Source of the DNA: Platanthera guangdongensis
Taxonomy: Eukaryota > Streptophyta > Magnoliopsida > Asparagales > Orchidaceae
Length of the DNA stretch: 64,000 nucleotides
Reading direction: 5' to 3'
NCBI GenBank assembly: GCA_039583875.1
Contig: CM077165.1
Coordinates: forward strand, 79,286,757 to 79,350,756
In this document: piece after piece, positions 55,379 through 64,000 of the stretch
Numbering within the stretch: the stretch's first letter is position 1
How the letters are laid out: every line of letters starts with the position of its first letter
Notes under the pieces: generated by a model
The model's input: only the letters and a program-made list of their open reading frames with translations
The model's database searches: none
What the model was told of the DNA's origin: nothing
Translations under genes and position numbers: made by a program

Positions 55379-57189
55379 AAAGTGAGAAGTGGTGATCAAG
55401 CCCAGCAAGCCTCGTAACCGTTGAAATGGCCCCTTCGACAGCGGCTTCGTGAAGATGTTAGCAAGATTGTCTTCACTCCGAACATGTCCGACCATAAGAG
55501 ATCCCTCCAACACCTTCTCCCTTATGAAGTGGTGCTCGATCTCAATGTGCTTGGTTCTTGCATGACACACTAGATTGTTCACCTGTTTTAGAGCACTCTC
55601 ATTGTCATCTCGGAGTAAAGTAGGACCTTGCACTTCCTCATGAACATCCTCTACAAGCCTCCTCAACTATATGGCTTCTCGAGCAGCCAAGGCCGAAGCC
55701 TTATACTCTGCTTCTGTAGTAGACAATGACACTGAGTCCTGCTTCTTGCTACACCAAGAGATGCAAGGTGATCTGCAAGTGAAAACATAACCCGAAGTTG
55801 ATCTTTGATCATCCGAGTCACCACCATAATCACCATCCGTGTATACAAGCAAAGAAAAGCTCGTGTCCCTTCTATAGAGGAGTCCTATATCAGAAGTCGC
55901 CTTGACATACTTCAAGATATTCTTTGCCGCTACCATATGAGACTTCCTTGGCTCTGCCATAAACCGACTTACTCGGACAACAACATAAGCAATGTCTGGA
56001 CTTGTAATCGTTAAGTAGATCAAGCTCCCCACTAGAGCTTTTAACACCAAGGGATCAGGAAGAATCCTTCCTTCATCTCGTTGAAGCTTCAAACCAAAAT
56101 CCAGAGGAGTAGATCAATTCTTCCCTTCCTTCATGCTGAATCAAATCACAATGTGATCCACATATCCTTTCTGGCAGATGAGTTTCCCGCTCTCCTTCCT
56201 CTCCACTTCAAGACTGAGAAAGTGATGAAGCTCTACCAATTCTTTCATCTCGAAGCGAATATCTAGCTCAGCCTTGAGCCTAACTACCTCCTTCTCTGAA
56301 TTCCCTCTGATGATCATATCATCAACATACAACAGGATTAAGACTTGAAGCTCCCCCTTCTTCTTGATGAACAAGCTTGAATCCAAGTTGGAAGAAAGAT
56401 ATCCACAGAATTGGAGGTATTCTGCTACTTTCACATACCAAGCTCTTGGAGCCTGCTTCAACCCATAGATAGCCTTCCTGAGCTTGTAGACATAGTCCGG
56501 ATGAACTTTAGAGACAAATCCAAGTGGCTGATCCAAGAAGATGTCCTTATCAATATCTCCGTAAAGAAAAGCATTCTTCACATCAAGCTGCCACATTCTC
56601 CATCCCTTGCAAGCAGCCAAGGCGATCACCACCTGAACCGAAGTCATCTTTGCAACAGCACTAAATGTCTCTTCATAGTCCTCTCCATATTATTGTGAGA
56701 ATCCTCAAGCAACAAGGCGATCCTTGTATCTATCAATGCTCCAATCTGCCTTCTTCTTCAACTTGTACACCCACTTGCAGGTCACTGGAGTAATGCAATC
56801 AACCTTGGGCACAAGGTCCCAGGTTTCATTCTTCTTGAGAGCATCAATCTCCTCTTTCATATCATCTTCCCACTCCTTGACTCCAGTGGCTTCATTAAAG
56901 TTTGCAGGCTCTCGCTCATCCGAAGGACCTACAAAGAAGTAGGAGACAAAACTCACTGCATTCCCATCACAGTATCGAGCTGGTGGCTTGACAACCCTCT
57001 TTGATCTTCGAAGGGTCTGCTCCTTGCTCACCACATATGTTGCTTCTTCAGGCTCAGCTCCATTCCCGGGCACACATTGAGCAATTCTCCCCCTGCTTCC
57101 TGAACCAGAAGACTCTACCCTAGAACTTGAAGCAACAGGAGCTGCTGGTGATACAACAACCTCCTCTTCCAGAATTTCAGCAGCCACCT
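55379..57189 (-). pseudogene. C2 reverse transcriptase and RNase H
   Basis: In one frame: linker PPARYCDGNAVSF, then TPVTCKWVYKLKKKADWSID, stops near 56701 and 56692, MWQLDVKNAFLYGDIDKDIF, KAIYGLKQAPRAWYVKVAEY, active site LLYVDDMIIRG, and LVELHHFLSLEVERKESG. RNase H reads LVYTDGDYGGDSDDQRSTSG, SLSTTEAEYKASALAAREAI, a TAG where C1 has Trp, then LANIFTKPLSKGPFQRLRG. RT catalytic residues are intact. Confidence 0.9.
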
Positions 57190-58559
57190 TCTGCTCCTCA
57201 TCAACCTTGCTCTCTGGTAGCTCAACCGAGCCTCCTCCATACGACATAAGTTCATCAAAGACCATGCCTCTTGATAACACAAACTTCTTTATCACAGGAT
57301 CCATGCATTTCCATCCCTTCTTCCGCTCATCATATCCTATAAAGATATGCTTCCTTGCCTTTGCATCAAGCTTTGTCCTTGAAGCATCCGGGACATGCAC
57401 ATAGCAAGTTGATCTAAACACCCAAAGGTGTTCCACGCTTGGCTTCTCCTTAAGCAACATCTCAAATGGAGACTTCATGTTGATCGGACTGAGCGGCATC
57501 CGATTAATGACATAAGAAGTACAAGACATCCCCTCTGCCTAGAAGGACCTAGGAATGTCTTTCGCATGAAGCCAACACTTGCAGGTTTTCGTCAGATGAC
57601 GGATCTTCCTCTCCGCAACTCCGTTTTGTTGTGGAGTATGAGTACAATTAATCTCTCTTTGGATCCCGTGCTTCCTGCAAAAGTTAGAAAACTCGGAGGA
57701 GACAAACTCACCACCGTTGTCTGATCTAAACTTCTTGATCCACAAGCCAAGTCAGCCCTCCACTAGCTCCTTGAACTCCACAAACAACCAGAAAGCTCCT
57801 GGCTTCTCCTTCAGGAAATATACCCAAGTGTATCTTGAGTAGTCATCAATCAGAACGAGCATGTATCTGCTCCCATCAAGGCTAGCAGTGACGGTTGGTC
57901 CCATCAAGTCACCATGGACACACTCCAATGGTCTCTTTCTCCTCGTTAGTGACTTATTAAACGAAAGGCGATGAGCCTTACCGTACTGACACCCCACACA
58001 AACGTGAACATTGCCAAAGGAAGATAGCTTAGGCAAGCCTCTCACAAGACTCATGTTTGCCATAGCTTTCAACCTATCCATTCCTACATGCCCCAACCTC
58101 TCATGCCATATAACAGCGCTATCATTAGCCCTCATCTGATCAACATAAGAGTTTGTTGCAAGAACAAACAAGTTCTTAACTCTCCTCCAAACATGAGCAA
58201 CATCAGCCTTTACCGCTGATACGTTACGAAGGAACTTCACTTCTGTTGGCCCAAACAGAACATGATAACCTGTATTTACCGCATTGGTCACAGAGAAGAG
58301 GTTCTTCATCATGCCCGACATATGATACACACTCCTTAACGTGAGTGGCCCCTTATCACTGCCCAAGGACATGACCCCCTCCTTCTCTACTGCATAAACA
58401 GTATTATCAACAGTAATGATAGCTTCGTAACCTGAGTAAGCTTGCAGTGAGGAGAACTTCGACTTGTCTCTGGTGAGGTGATGACCACACCTGGAGTCCA
58501 CGATCCACTTGTTATTGAAGTTGACAACATACAAAGCACGGACACAAGTGCCCATCATG
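57190..58559 (-). pseudogene. C2 protease and integrase
   Basis: The protease site reads WIVDSRCGHHLT, with Arg in place of the Gly of DSG. Integrase zinc domain is WHERLGHVGMDRLKAM with CVGCQYGKAHRLSF. The core has Asp in CVHGDLMGPTVTAS, then TGA where C1 has Arg, Asp in KFRSDNGGEF and Glu in TPQQNGVAERKIRHL. TAG replaces the Trp of FWAE near 57537. FRSTCYVHVPDASRTKLDAK follows. Confidence 0.9.
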
Positions 58560-59449
58560 AAAGCTCTGCTCCATCCAGCTTCCTCAGTATTTGAGCAAGC
58601 TTCATCCTTGCCTGTAACATGACCAGGTTGCAGTTTGACCTTGCAGTCACGCTTGTAGTGTCCCCGCTGATGACACCTGTAGCACTTCAAGTTCTTCTTC
58701 CAATCCTTCTAAGGAGCAGTGCTCCTCTCTGCCGGATAAGATGTTGAAGGTTCATTTTCAGCAGCGTTGTTCTTCTTCTTCCCTTCCCATCTCTTCTTCT
58801 TCTTCTTTCCTGTGAACAGTGCTTCACTACCTCCCTCAGAGATAGTCACTCTTGCCATCTGTCTGGCCAAACTTTCCTGCGAAGCAAGTAGGTTCTCAAG
58901 CTCCAATAGAGATGGCTGAGTATCCCAGCCTTGAACAGAGGTTACAAAGGCAACATACTCCTTCCGCACGCTGTAGATTATGTTCCTTTTCAATTTAGCC
59001 TCTGAAATAGGCTCATCAGGATCAAGATCTGATATCTCAGCACACAGACTCTTAATCTTTAGAAAGAACTTCGAGATGGTCAGGTCTCCTTGAGTTGTCC
59101 TAGCCAAGTCATTCTCCAGGATCTGTAGCCTCGCCACATTCTTCATGTTGAACAACCCATCAATAGTTGTCCAAATATCAGCAGCTGACTCACATCTAAT
59201 GATGTGATTAAACAGTTCCGGTGAAATAGCCCTCTTGAGGGTAAACTCAGCCTTTGCGTTAGTTTTCCTCCAGACTCTCACCGGCTCAGCCGTCCCAAAC
59301 GCAGCAGTAACTTCCTGTCTGTCGTCACCACCGACGACCTCCCATAGCTCCTCGCCCAGAAGAAAACTCTTCATGCACGACTTCCACTTTTTAAAGTTAG
59401 TCGTGGTCAAGAGTTCAATAACCGAACCTCTTACATAGTTCCCTTCCAT
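58560..59449 (-). pseudogene. C2 gag with zinc knuckle
   Basis: The start is most likely the ATG at 59447-59449 (MEGNYVRGSVIELL); upstream frame in the same register is leader. The capsid core has NFKKWKSCMKSFLLGEELWE, FTLKRAISPELFNHIIRC and LRKEYVAFVTS-like steps (here VRKEYVAFVTSVQG), then LLELENLLASQESLARQMAR and a Lys-rich stretch. A TAG at about 58706, where C1 has Trp, precedes the zinc knuckle CYRCHQRGHYKRDC. Confidence 0.9.
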
Positions 59450-59524
59450 TGCAACAACGTTTGTTAAGCTTTCAAAAGCACAGAGCACAATGCAAGTTGA
59501 TCGCCGCCCAAGCAATTGAACCTT

Positions 59525-59536
59525 GCTCTGATACCA
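59525..59536 (-). other. C2 primer-binding site
   Basis: TGGTATCAGAGC on the minus strand is a perfect 12-base match to the initiator tRNA-Met 3' end. Confidence 0.92.
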
Positions 59537-60013
59537 TATTGAATTTTCTCAAAGTGGTCAACGAGATAGTCTAACGCCAAATTAATTTCCTCGGAACTAT
59601 CAAGATGACACCTTGATCATGCGGAAACCAGGAAAGCAAGCTCAACAACCAAAAGCAACCACAGGGGAAAGCAGATCATACATTTATTTCTTCTTTATAG
59701 AGCGAGGTATACATGGTGAGACATGATTTTGCTACTATACAGGAACACAGAAAAAATTATAAGTAAAATAATTCGAGCGGACAGAACTGGAGACTGCCGA
59801 GACCGCGCAGTCTGCCAAAGTCGTCGAGGCCGCCCGAACTACTGCTGCTGCTAGAAGACGAATAGAACACGGAGTCCGCTGAGGCTGCGAGGTCACGCGG
59901 ACACATCGTCATTCGCTGACTGCTACAAGCTGCTGCTGAACTGAAGAATAGACCGCCTACCCGCCCGAGTCCGGTGGACAGGTTATTGAACTTGGAAAAG
60001 ATGAAGCAGAGAA
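59537..60013 (-). repeat. C2 5' LTR, truncated
   Basis: It aligns with 53710-54183 of the 3' LTR and starts TATTGAATTTTC (the expected TG is now TA). About 1.2 kb of the outer part, including U3 and the TATA box, is missing, so C2 has lost its promoter. Confidence 0.9.
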
Positions 60014-60018
60014 CTATG

Positions 60019-60279
60019 TTATAGTTCGAAGTTATTATTTGTTGTTGCAGGGAGAACTATGCTAGATTCAGTACCCTCGAGATTCGGTCGTGCATAATAA
60101 TACATAAGCCTTTGCACGACTTCCACCACGTAGGGTTCTTCCATTCTTAAAGTAGAAAATGACTCGGAATCCTCAACCGGTATTTGGAAAGTAGGGCCTT
60201 GAAATTGCGATCTTCTTTGAAAATTACGCTCAATTTCGTGGTATAGGTCCAAAATAACCGATGGACTCCCACGGGTCAT
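60019..60279 (-). pseudogene. Athila-2 gag, N-terminal fragment
   Basis: It starts MTRGSPSVILDLYHEIERNF and reaches MYYYARPNLEGTESSIVLPA and NNNFEL, matching Athila-1 gag from its Met to the NNNFEI step, where the sequence breaks off. It supports the choice of start for the Athila-1 gag. Confidence 0.88.
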
Positions 60280-60619
60280 ACACTAGAAGAAGAGAAGAGA
60301 AGAAGGAGAAATAAAAAAAACTAGAAAAAGAGAGTTACTAATATTTTTTGAAATAGAATTTTTTTTAAGTTATGTTTTAACTCCCGAGCTTCCTCAGGGC
60401 TACACAGTGAAGGGTTCGTAAGGTACTAGACAAGATAGCGACACTTCAAACCGCTTTGCCCTTCTCGAGAGATTTAGGTGGTGTAGAAAAATTGTGAAGC
60501 GTGTTTCTATTAAGAGCGGTAATAAAAAAAATTTTGCTTTTAAAATTTTTTTAGGAGGATGAGAAAGAGAAATGACAAAATTAATAGGTTCGTGTTTTCA
60601 ATTTATCAATGAAAGTTTC

Positions 60620-60637
60620 CCCCCGGCAACGACGCCA
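60620..60637 (-). other. Athila-2 primer-binding site
   Basis: TGGCGTCGTTGCCGGGGG on the minus strand matches the tRNA-Asp site of Athila-1 with two differences, the first in a CG dinucleotide. The leader between it and gag (60280-60619) holds only AT-rich sequence. Confidence 0.85.
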
Positions 60638-60643
60638 AAAACT

Positions 60644-62406
60644 TGGTGTCCTATTATTCGCTTAAGAAAAGAGAGCAGCCGAACTAGCAATCCAACTAGG
60701 CAAGTACACCTATCGAATTGTAATAAGGGGACACAAGTGTCGTATTTAAATCCGGGAACTGTTGATTAAGCTTACTCACATGAAGACTATTATTTTATCG
60801 ATGGAAAACTTGGGGTTAAAAGAAAGCTAGATGCACTAAATGAAATATTGCATAAGAAAGATGGCTATTTGCATAAAAAGGTAAAGAGAGCATAAAAGAA
60901 ACGATTACACTAGAAGGTTAGAACGATGAGATGGAAATGCACTCTATCAAGAATCACCTTGTCAAGAGTCGATTAAAAACATGATAAATAAACCTAAGCT
61001 TAATATGGTAAAGGCCCTTGACTGTGGAGGTTCCATAAACATGAACACGCTTCTCTCAAAGATGTCCCACCTGAGTTTAGGAAGGTCCGACCGACTCTCG
61101 CTTAAATCGGAGGCCTAAAACTCGCATTACGCGGTGAACCCCACTATTGGACTTTACTCCAATTCGGGAGATTTGGACGTCTGCCTCTCTCGAGGGGTGC
61201 GTACAACTCCCTTTACTCTTGAGTGCTCATTTCAAACTATTGGCCTCTCGGCTAGCCAACAATGAAAGCAAAGGTGGAGAATATGTATCGATGATATATC
61301 TACAACCCGTGATGAATCAAGAGTAATTCAAGGCCTAAACCCTAAAAAAGAAAAGGTAATTCAAAGCATCATAACTTAATCACTCGAACCTCGGATCATC
61401 AAGATCGAGTAAAAGGAGGATTAATTAATCATAATGAAGTGGAGGAGGGGGGGATGAGTAGTAAAGCATAAACACAGAAAGTAAGAAAGGTACGAGAAAA
61501 TAGCACTTTTATTAATATTAAAGAGAGCTACACTTGGAAATTGAAGAGTACAATTGCATGAAAATGAAATCCTATTCTGTCCCTACAATTAGCAACTAAA
61601 GCATTTGCAAGAAAAGCTAATACAAAAGCTTAAACTAAACTTGAATTGACTAAACTAAAAAGAGAAAGAGAGAGAGAGAAGAAACATGAAAAATTTCAGA
61701 AAATAAAAGGGCAGCACTTCCTTACACACTCCAGAAAACTATATGGACTCAAGGGGAGGGGGCTGAATTTATAGAATTTCAAGAGGAGGCGACACGGCCG
61801 GCGACACGGCCGTGTCCCATGCTGGTTGACTTCGGGCGCTGGTTCTGGCGGGAAATGATCATTTCAACGCCGACTGGCAGGCACGCCCATGCTGACATGG
61901 CCACCGACACGGCCGTGTCAGTGGCCGTGTTCTCTGCGGTTGATGGGCTTCGACGAGGGGGGGGGGGGCGCATTAATGGCGGGCTGCATGCACTGAGGAA
62001 GTGGTGACACGCCTGGCGACATATCCGTGTGGGTGGTTGTGTCCTGCTCTTGAAATTTATCAACTCCAGGTGACACGGTCCATATTGACACAGCCATCTT
62101 GACACGGCCAGAGACACGGCCAACGATACGGCCGTGTTGGAGGCTGTGTCCTGGTCGGGATGAACTCTGGACTTTACTCTGGTGGTTGATTCTTTGTTAA
62201 CAGGTGACACGCCCAATGACATGGCCGTGTTGGTGGCTGCGTCAGGTCATTTTGGGTGAAATTTGAGTAAAACCTACAAAAGAGCACAAAACATTAGTGC
62301 CATAAATAAATACAAGAAGAAGGGACATATAAGCTAACAAGATAAGATTTGCACAATAAAAGACCTAAACAAAACTCTAATAGCTTAAATATAAAAAACA
62401 CTATCA
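60644..62406 (-). repeat. Athila-2 5' LTR, 1.76 kb
   Basis: It starts TGGTGTCC and ends ACACTATCA on the plus strand, so it starts TGATAGTG on the element strand. The inner part shares order and phrases with the Athila-1 LTR (GTGGAGGTTCCA, CTCTCTCGAGGG, GGCCTCTCGGCTAGC). It is 1.5 kb shorter and lacks the hairpin array. TATA-like box CTATAAATT lies on the minus strand at 61766-61774. Confidence 0.8.
61791..62235. repeat. Array of GACACGGCCGTGTC palindromes in Athila-2 U3
   Basis: The 14-base perfect palindrome or close forms occur near 61810, 61908, 62125 and 62218, with partial units such as GACACGGCCAGAGACACGG between them. As in the other elements, the array is immediately upstream of the TATA-like box. 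Confidence 0.8.
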
Positions 62407-63512
62407 GCTTTTGTCAGCCTTCTTGTGCTGTCCAGTCTTCTAGTTCTCTAACTTTTTCTCTTTTCTTTTTGTTAGGCAATCGGCTATGACATGCCCTTTC
62501 CATTTGCAAAAATAATACACAATATTAGTCTTGACATATTTGTTCTGTGAAGATCCATATCTATCCCCATATTTCTTCTTCTTGGGTTTCTCTGGATGAT
62601 TGGTCTTCTTAAGAGAAGAGTCTTCAGCTGGATCCTTCCAGCTACCATGTCTTCTTCTCCTCAACATCATTTTGAACTGTCTAGAGAAGAGAGACAGTTC
62701 CTCCTCAGACAGGTCTCCTTCTGATGAAGATGACTCTGTACACTCAGAGACTGTGTCTTGTCTCTCTGAGAGTGTTTACTTTTCTCTAACCTTCTTGGAA
62801 GTCTCAGCCTTTAGGGCTAAGGACTTTTATCTATTGTCTGCTCTAGCTGAATCTTCGTCAAACTTCCTGAGATTGAGCTGTAACTCATGGGATAGCAGCT
62901 TGCCATATAGAGCTGCGGGGTTTATATGGTTAAATTACCCATTTATATTATTGCACAGATCTTGATGTCTCATTCCTTTTTCAGGGACATCAAGAACTTG
63001 TCATTGAGTTCATAGTTAGTGAAGCTCCAGCCATAAGACCTCATGTTGTTTACAATTTTGAAGAACATTTCAAAACATTCAGCCACTGAGTCTTTCTTAT
63101 CCTGTCTAAAGGCTTCATACTGTTGGTTTAGCAGAGATTTTCTATCATCTCTAACCTCATCAGTTCCTTCCATATAGACAATCAGTGACTCCCATATTTC
63201 TTTTAATTTTTTACAATGAATCAGATTTTGAAAAGTGGAATCATCTATTGCACTGACTATAATATTCTGAGCCCTCTTATCCATAGAGACCAGAATGATT
63301 TCATCCTTATCCATCTCCATGTAGGTCTTTAGTGTCTTGATTTTTGCATCAAGAACTGGGACTTTCATTAGAATAAAAGGCCCTTCAACCACTGTGATGT
63401 ATATTCTTGGATCTGCTGCGTACATGAATAATCTGACTCTCTCCTTCCAAATTCCAAAATTATCTTTGGAGCAGACTGGGAGGTTGATGGAATTGTTTTC
63501 CCTCTTAGCCAT
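62407..63512 (-). pseudogene. Element S gag, N-terminal to first zinc knuckle
   Basis: It starts with ATG at 63510-63512 (MAKRENNSINLPVCSKDNFG). The capsid part reads FGIWKERVRLFMYAADPRIY, KLKEIWESLIVYMEGTDEVR and FEMFFKIVNNMRSYGWSF. A frameshift near 62968 and stops near 62820 and 62776 follow. A zinc knuckle-like motif YYFCKWKGHVIADC is near 62490, with the first Cys changed to Tyr. It ends at the Athila-2 junction. Compared with element R this copy keeps the capsid N-terminus. Confidence 0.88.
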
Positions 63513-63576
63513 GATTTATCTTTCTCTGTAATCCTTTGGATTATCACTAGGATGTTATGCCTTCTCAGTGAACCTC

Positions 63577-63588
63577 CCTCTGATACCA
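63577..63588 (-). other. Element S primer-binding site
   Basis: TGGTATCAGAGG on the minus strand matches the initiator tRNA-Met end over eleven bases. Confidence 0.87.
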
Positions 63589-64000
63589 ATTATAAATGTT
63601 TGTTTTAGGATTGAGAGTGACCTGGAGGGGGGTGAATAGGTCCAATTTAAATCTTGGCTACTTTTTGGATTCTGAGATTTACTTTTCTATGTTTATTACC
63701 CCAGTTAGATAAAACAAGAAAAACTATTCAACAATTTAAAACAATCACAGCACAGCAATCACAGCGCATAGTACACATAGATTTATAGTGGTTCCATAAT
63801 TTATGCATACATCCACTTCCCCCCTTCGCCTATCTTGCAATGAACTAGATTCGGCCAAACTCCTGCTTCTTTCTTTACTCAGATCATACAGCTCAGAGCC
63901 CAGCTGGCTCCTACAACTCAGACTTTACAAGTCTTACCACTCAGATCACCAAGTTCCTACACCTCAAGTTCTTACCAACAACTCTACCTCAAAGTGTATC
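63589..64000 (-). repeat. Element S 5' LTR, inner part (cut by window)
   Basis: It shares GGGGGGTGAATAGG, the GTGGTTCC step, CCCCCTTCGCCTATCT and the CTACAACTCAG repeats with the element R LTR and with 24594 onward. The exact inner end is unclear because the expected TG is not present. No gene is seen. Confidence 0.85.

Larger units (their letters stand above)
53710..60013 (-). mobile_element. C2: Ty1/copia family C element, 5' LTR truncated
   Basis: A complete 3' LTR (53710-55366), polypurine tract, gag-pol (55379-59449), primer site, and the first 477 bases of the 5' LTR up to about 60013. There the similarity to the 3' LTR stops after GAAGCAGAGAA and Athila-2 gag begins. The polyprotein stays in one frame from gag to the end and is broken only by stop codons. 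No target duplication can be recognised because the 5' outer end is lost. Confidence 0.92.
60014..62406 (-). mobile_element. Athila-2: 5' end of an Athila-type element
   Basis: Only the 5' LTR (60644-62406), primer site, leader and the first 87 gag codons remain. The break in gag joins the truncated C2 LTR. On the right it abuts element S gag at 62407. The missing 3' part and missing element S sequence together point to a deletion across this junction. Confidence 0.85.
24590..64000 (-). mobile_element. Element S: Ty1/copia (SIRE-like) with accessory frame, split by three insertions
   Basis: The minus-strand pieces in order are: 5' LTR (64000-63589, cut by the window), gag (63512-62407), protease, integrase, RT and RNase H (53709-50482), an intergenic promoter-like module (50350-50116), accessory frame (49999-48463 and 41020-~39850), polypurine tract (39461-39446), and 3' LTR (39445-39269 plus 25597-~24590). 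Insertions are C2 with Athila-2, C1, and Athila-1. All coding parts carry stops or frameshifts. About 900 bases of gag, from after the first zinc knuckle to after the second, are missing around the C2/Athila-2 block. Confidence 0.85.

Noticed and set aside
1..64000. tRNA or rRNA genes
   Set aside because: Apart from short primer sites complementary to tRNA ends, I saw no cloverleaf-like or rRNA-like stretch.

Overview
This window is a stack of nested LTR retrotransposons from a flowering-plant nuclear genome. I found no host gene, tRNA or rRNA. The plant assignment rests on the element families: a Ty3/gypsy Tekay/Del-type chromovirus, a second chromovirus fragment, Athila-type Ty3 elements primed by tRNA-Asp, and several Ty1/copia elements primed by initiator tRNA-Met. 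The sequence does not let me name the species. Almost every element lies on the minus strand.

Layout, left to right. (1) Element A, Tekay/Del-like, fills 1-14005. Its 3' LTR is cut by the window edge (1-3779), gag-pol is 4042-8593, and the 5' LTR is 8764-14005 (5.24 kb). (2) A inserted into the reverse transcriptase of copia element R, whose visible pieces run 14006-23928. R also holds a 5'-truncated chromovirus (14257-17346) and a solo LTR of copia family C (17714-19329). (3) A plus-strand Athila-like LTR fragment (23929-~24590) separates R from copia element S. (4) S, of the same family as R, spans ~24590-64000 and is split by three blocks. Athila-1 (25598-39268, TSD TTGTC) sits in its 3' LTR. 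Copia C1 (41021-48462) sits in an accessory reading frame downstream of pol. A rearranged block of copia C2 (53710-60013) joined to Athila-2 (60014-62406) sits in its gag.

Relative ages follow from nesting and LTR divergence. S and R are oldest. The two C1 LTRs differ by roughly 7% in the part I compared, the two A LTRs by roughly 2-3%, and the Athila-1 LTRs by only about four substitutions and three small indels over 3.2 kb. Athila-1 is nearly intact, with one base inserted in a homopolymer inside RNase H.

The most unusual signals are not extra genes. The U3 regions of R, S and both Athila types each carry their own short-palindrome array directly upstream of a TATA box. A U3-like module (palindromes plus TATA) also lies inside S between pol and its accessory frame, where it could drive a separate transcript. 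The Athila-1 LTR transcript would contain a row of hairpins with a compensatory base-pair change. The four stop codons inside the element A gag-pol are all TAG, a pattern expected if methylated CAG codons decayed.
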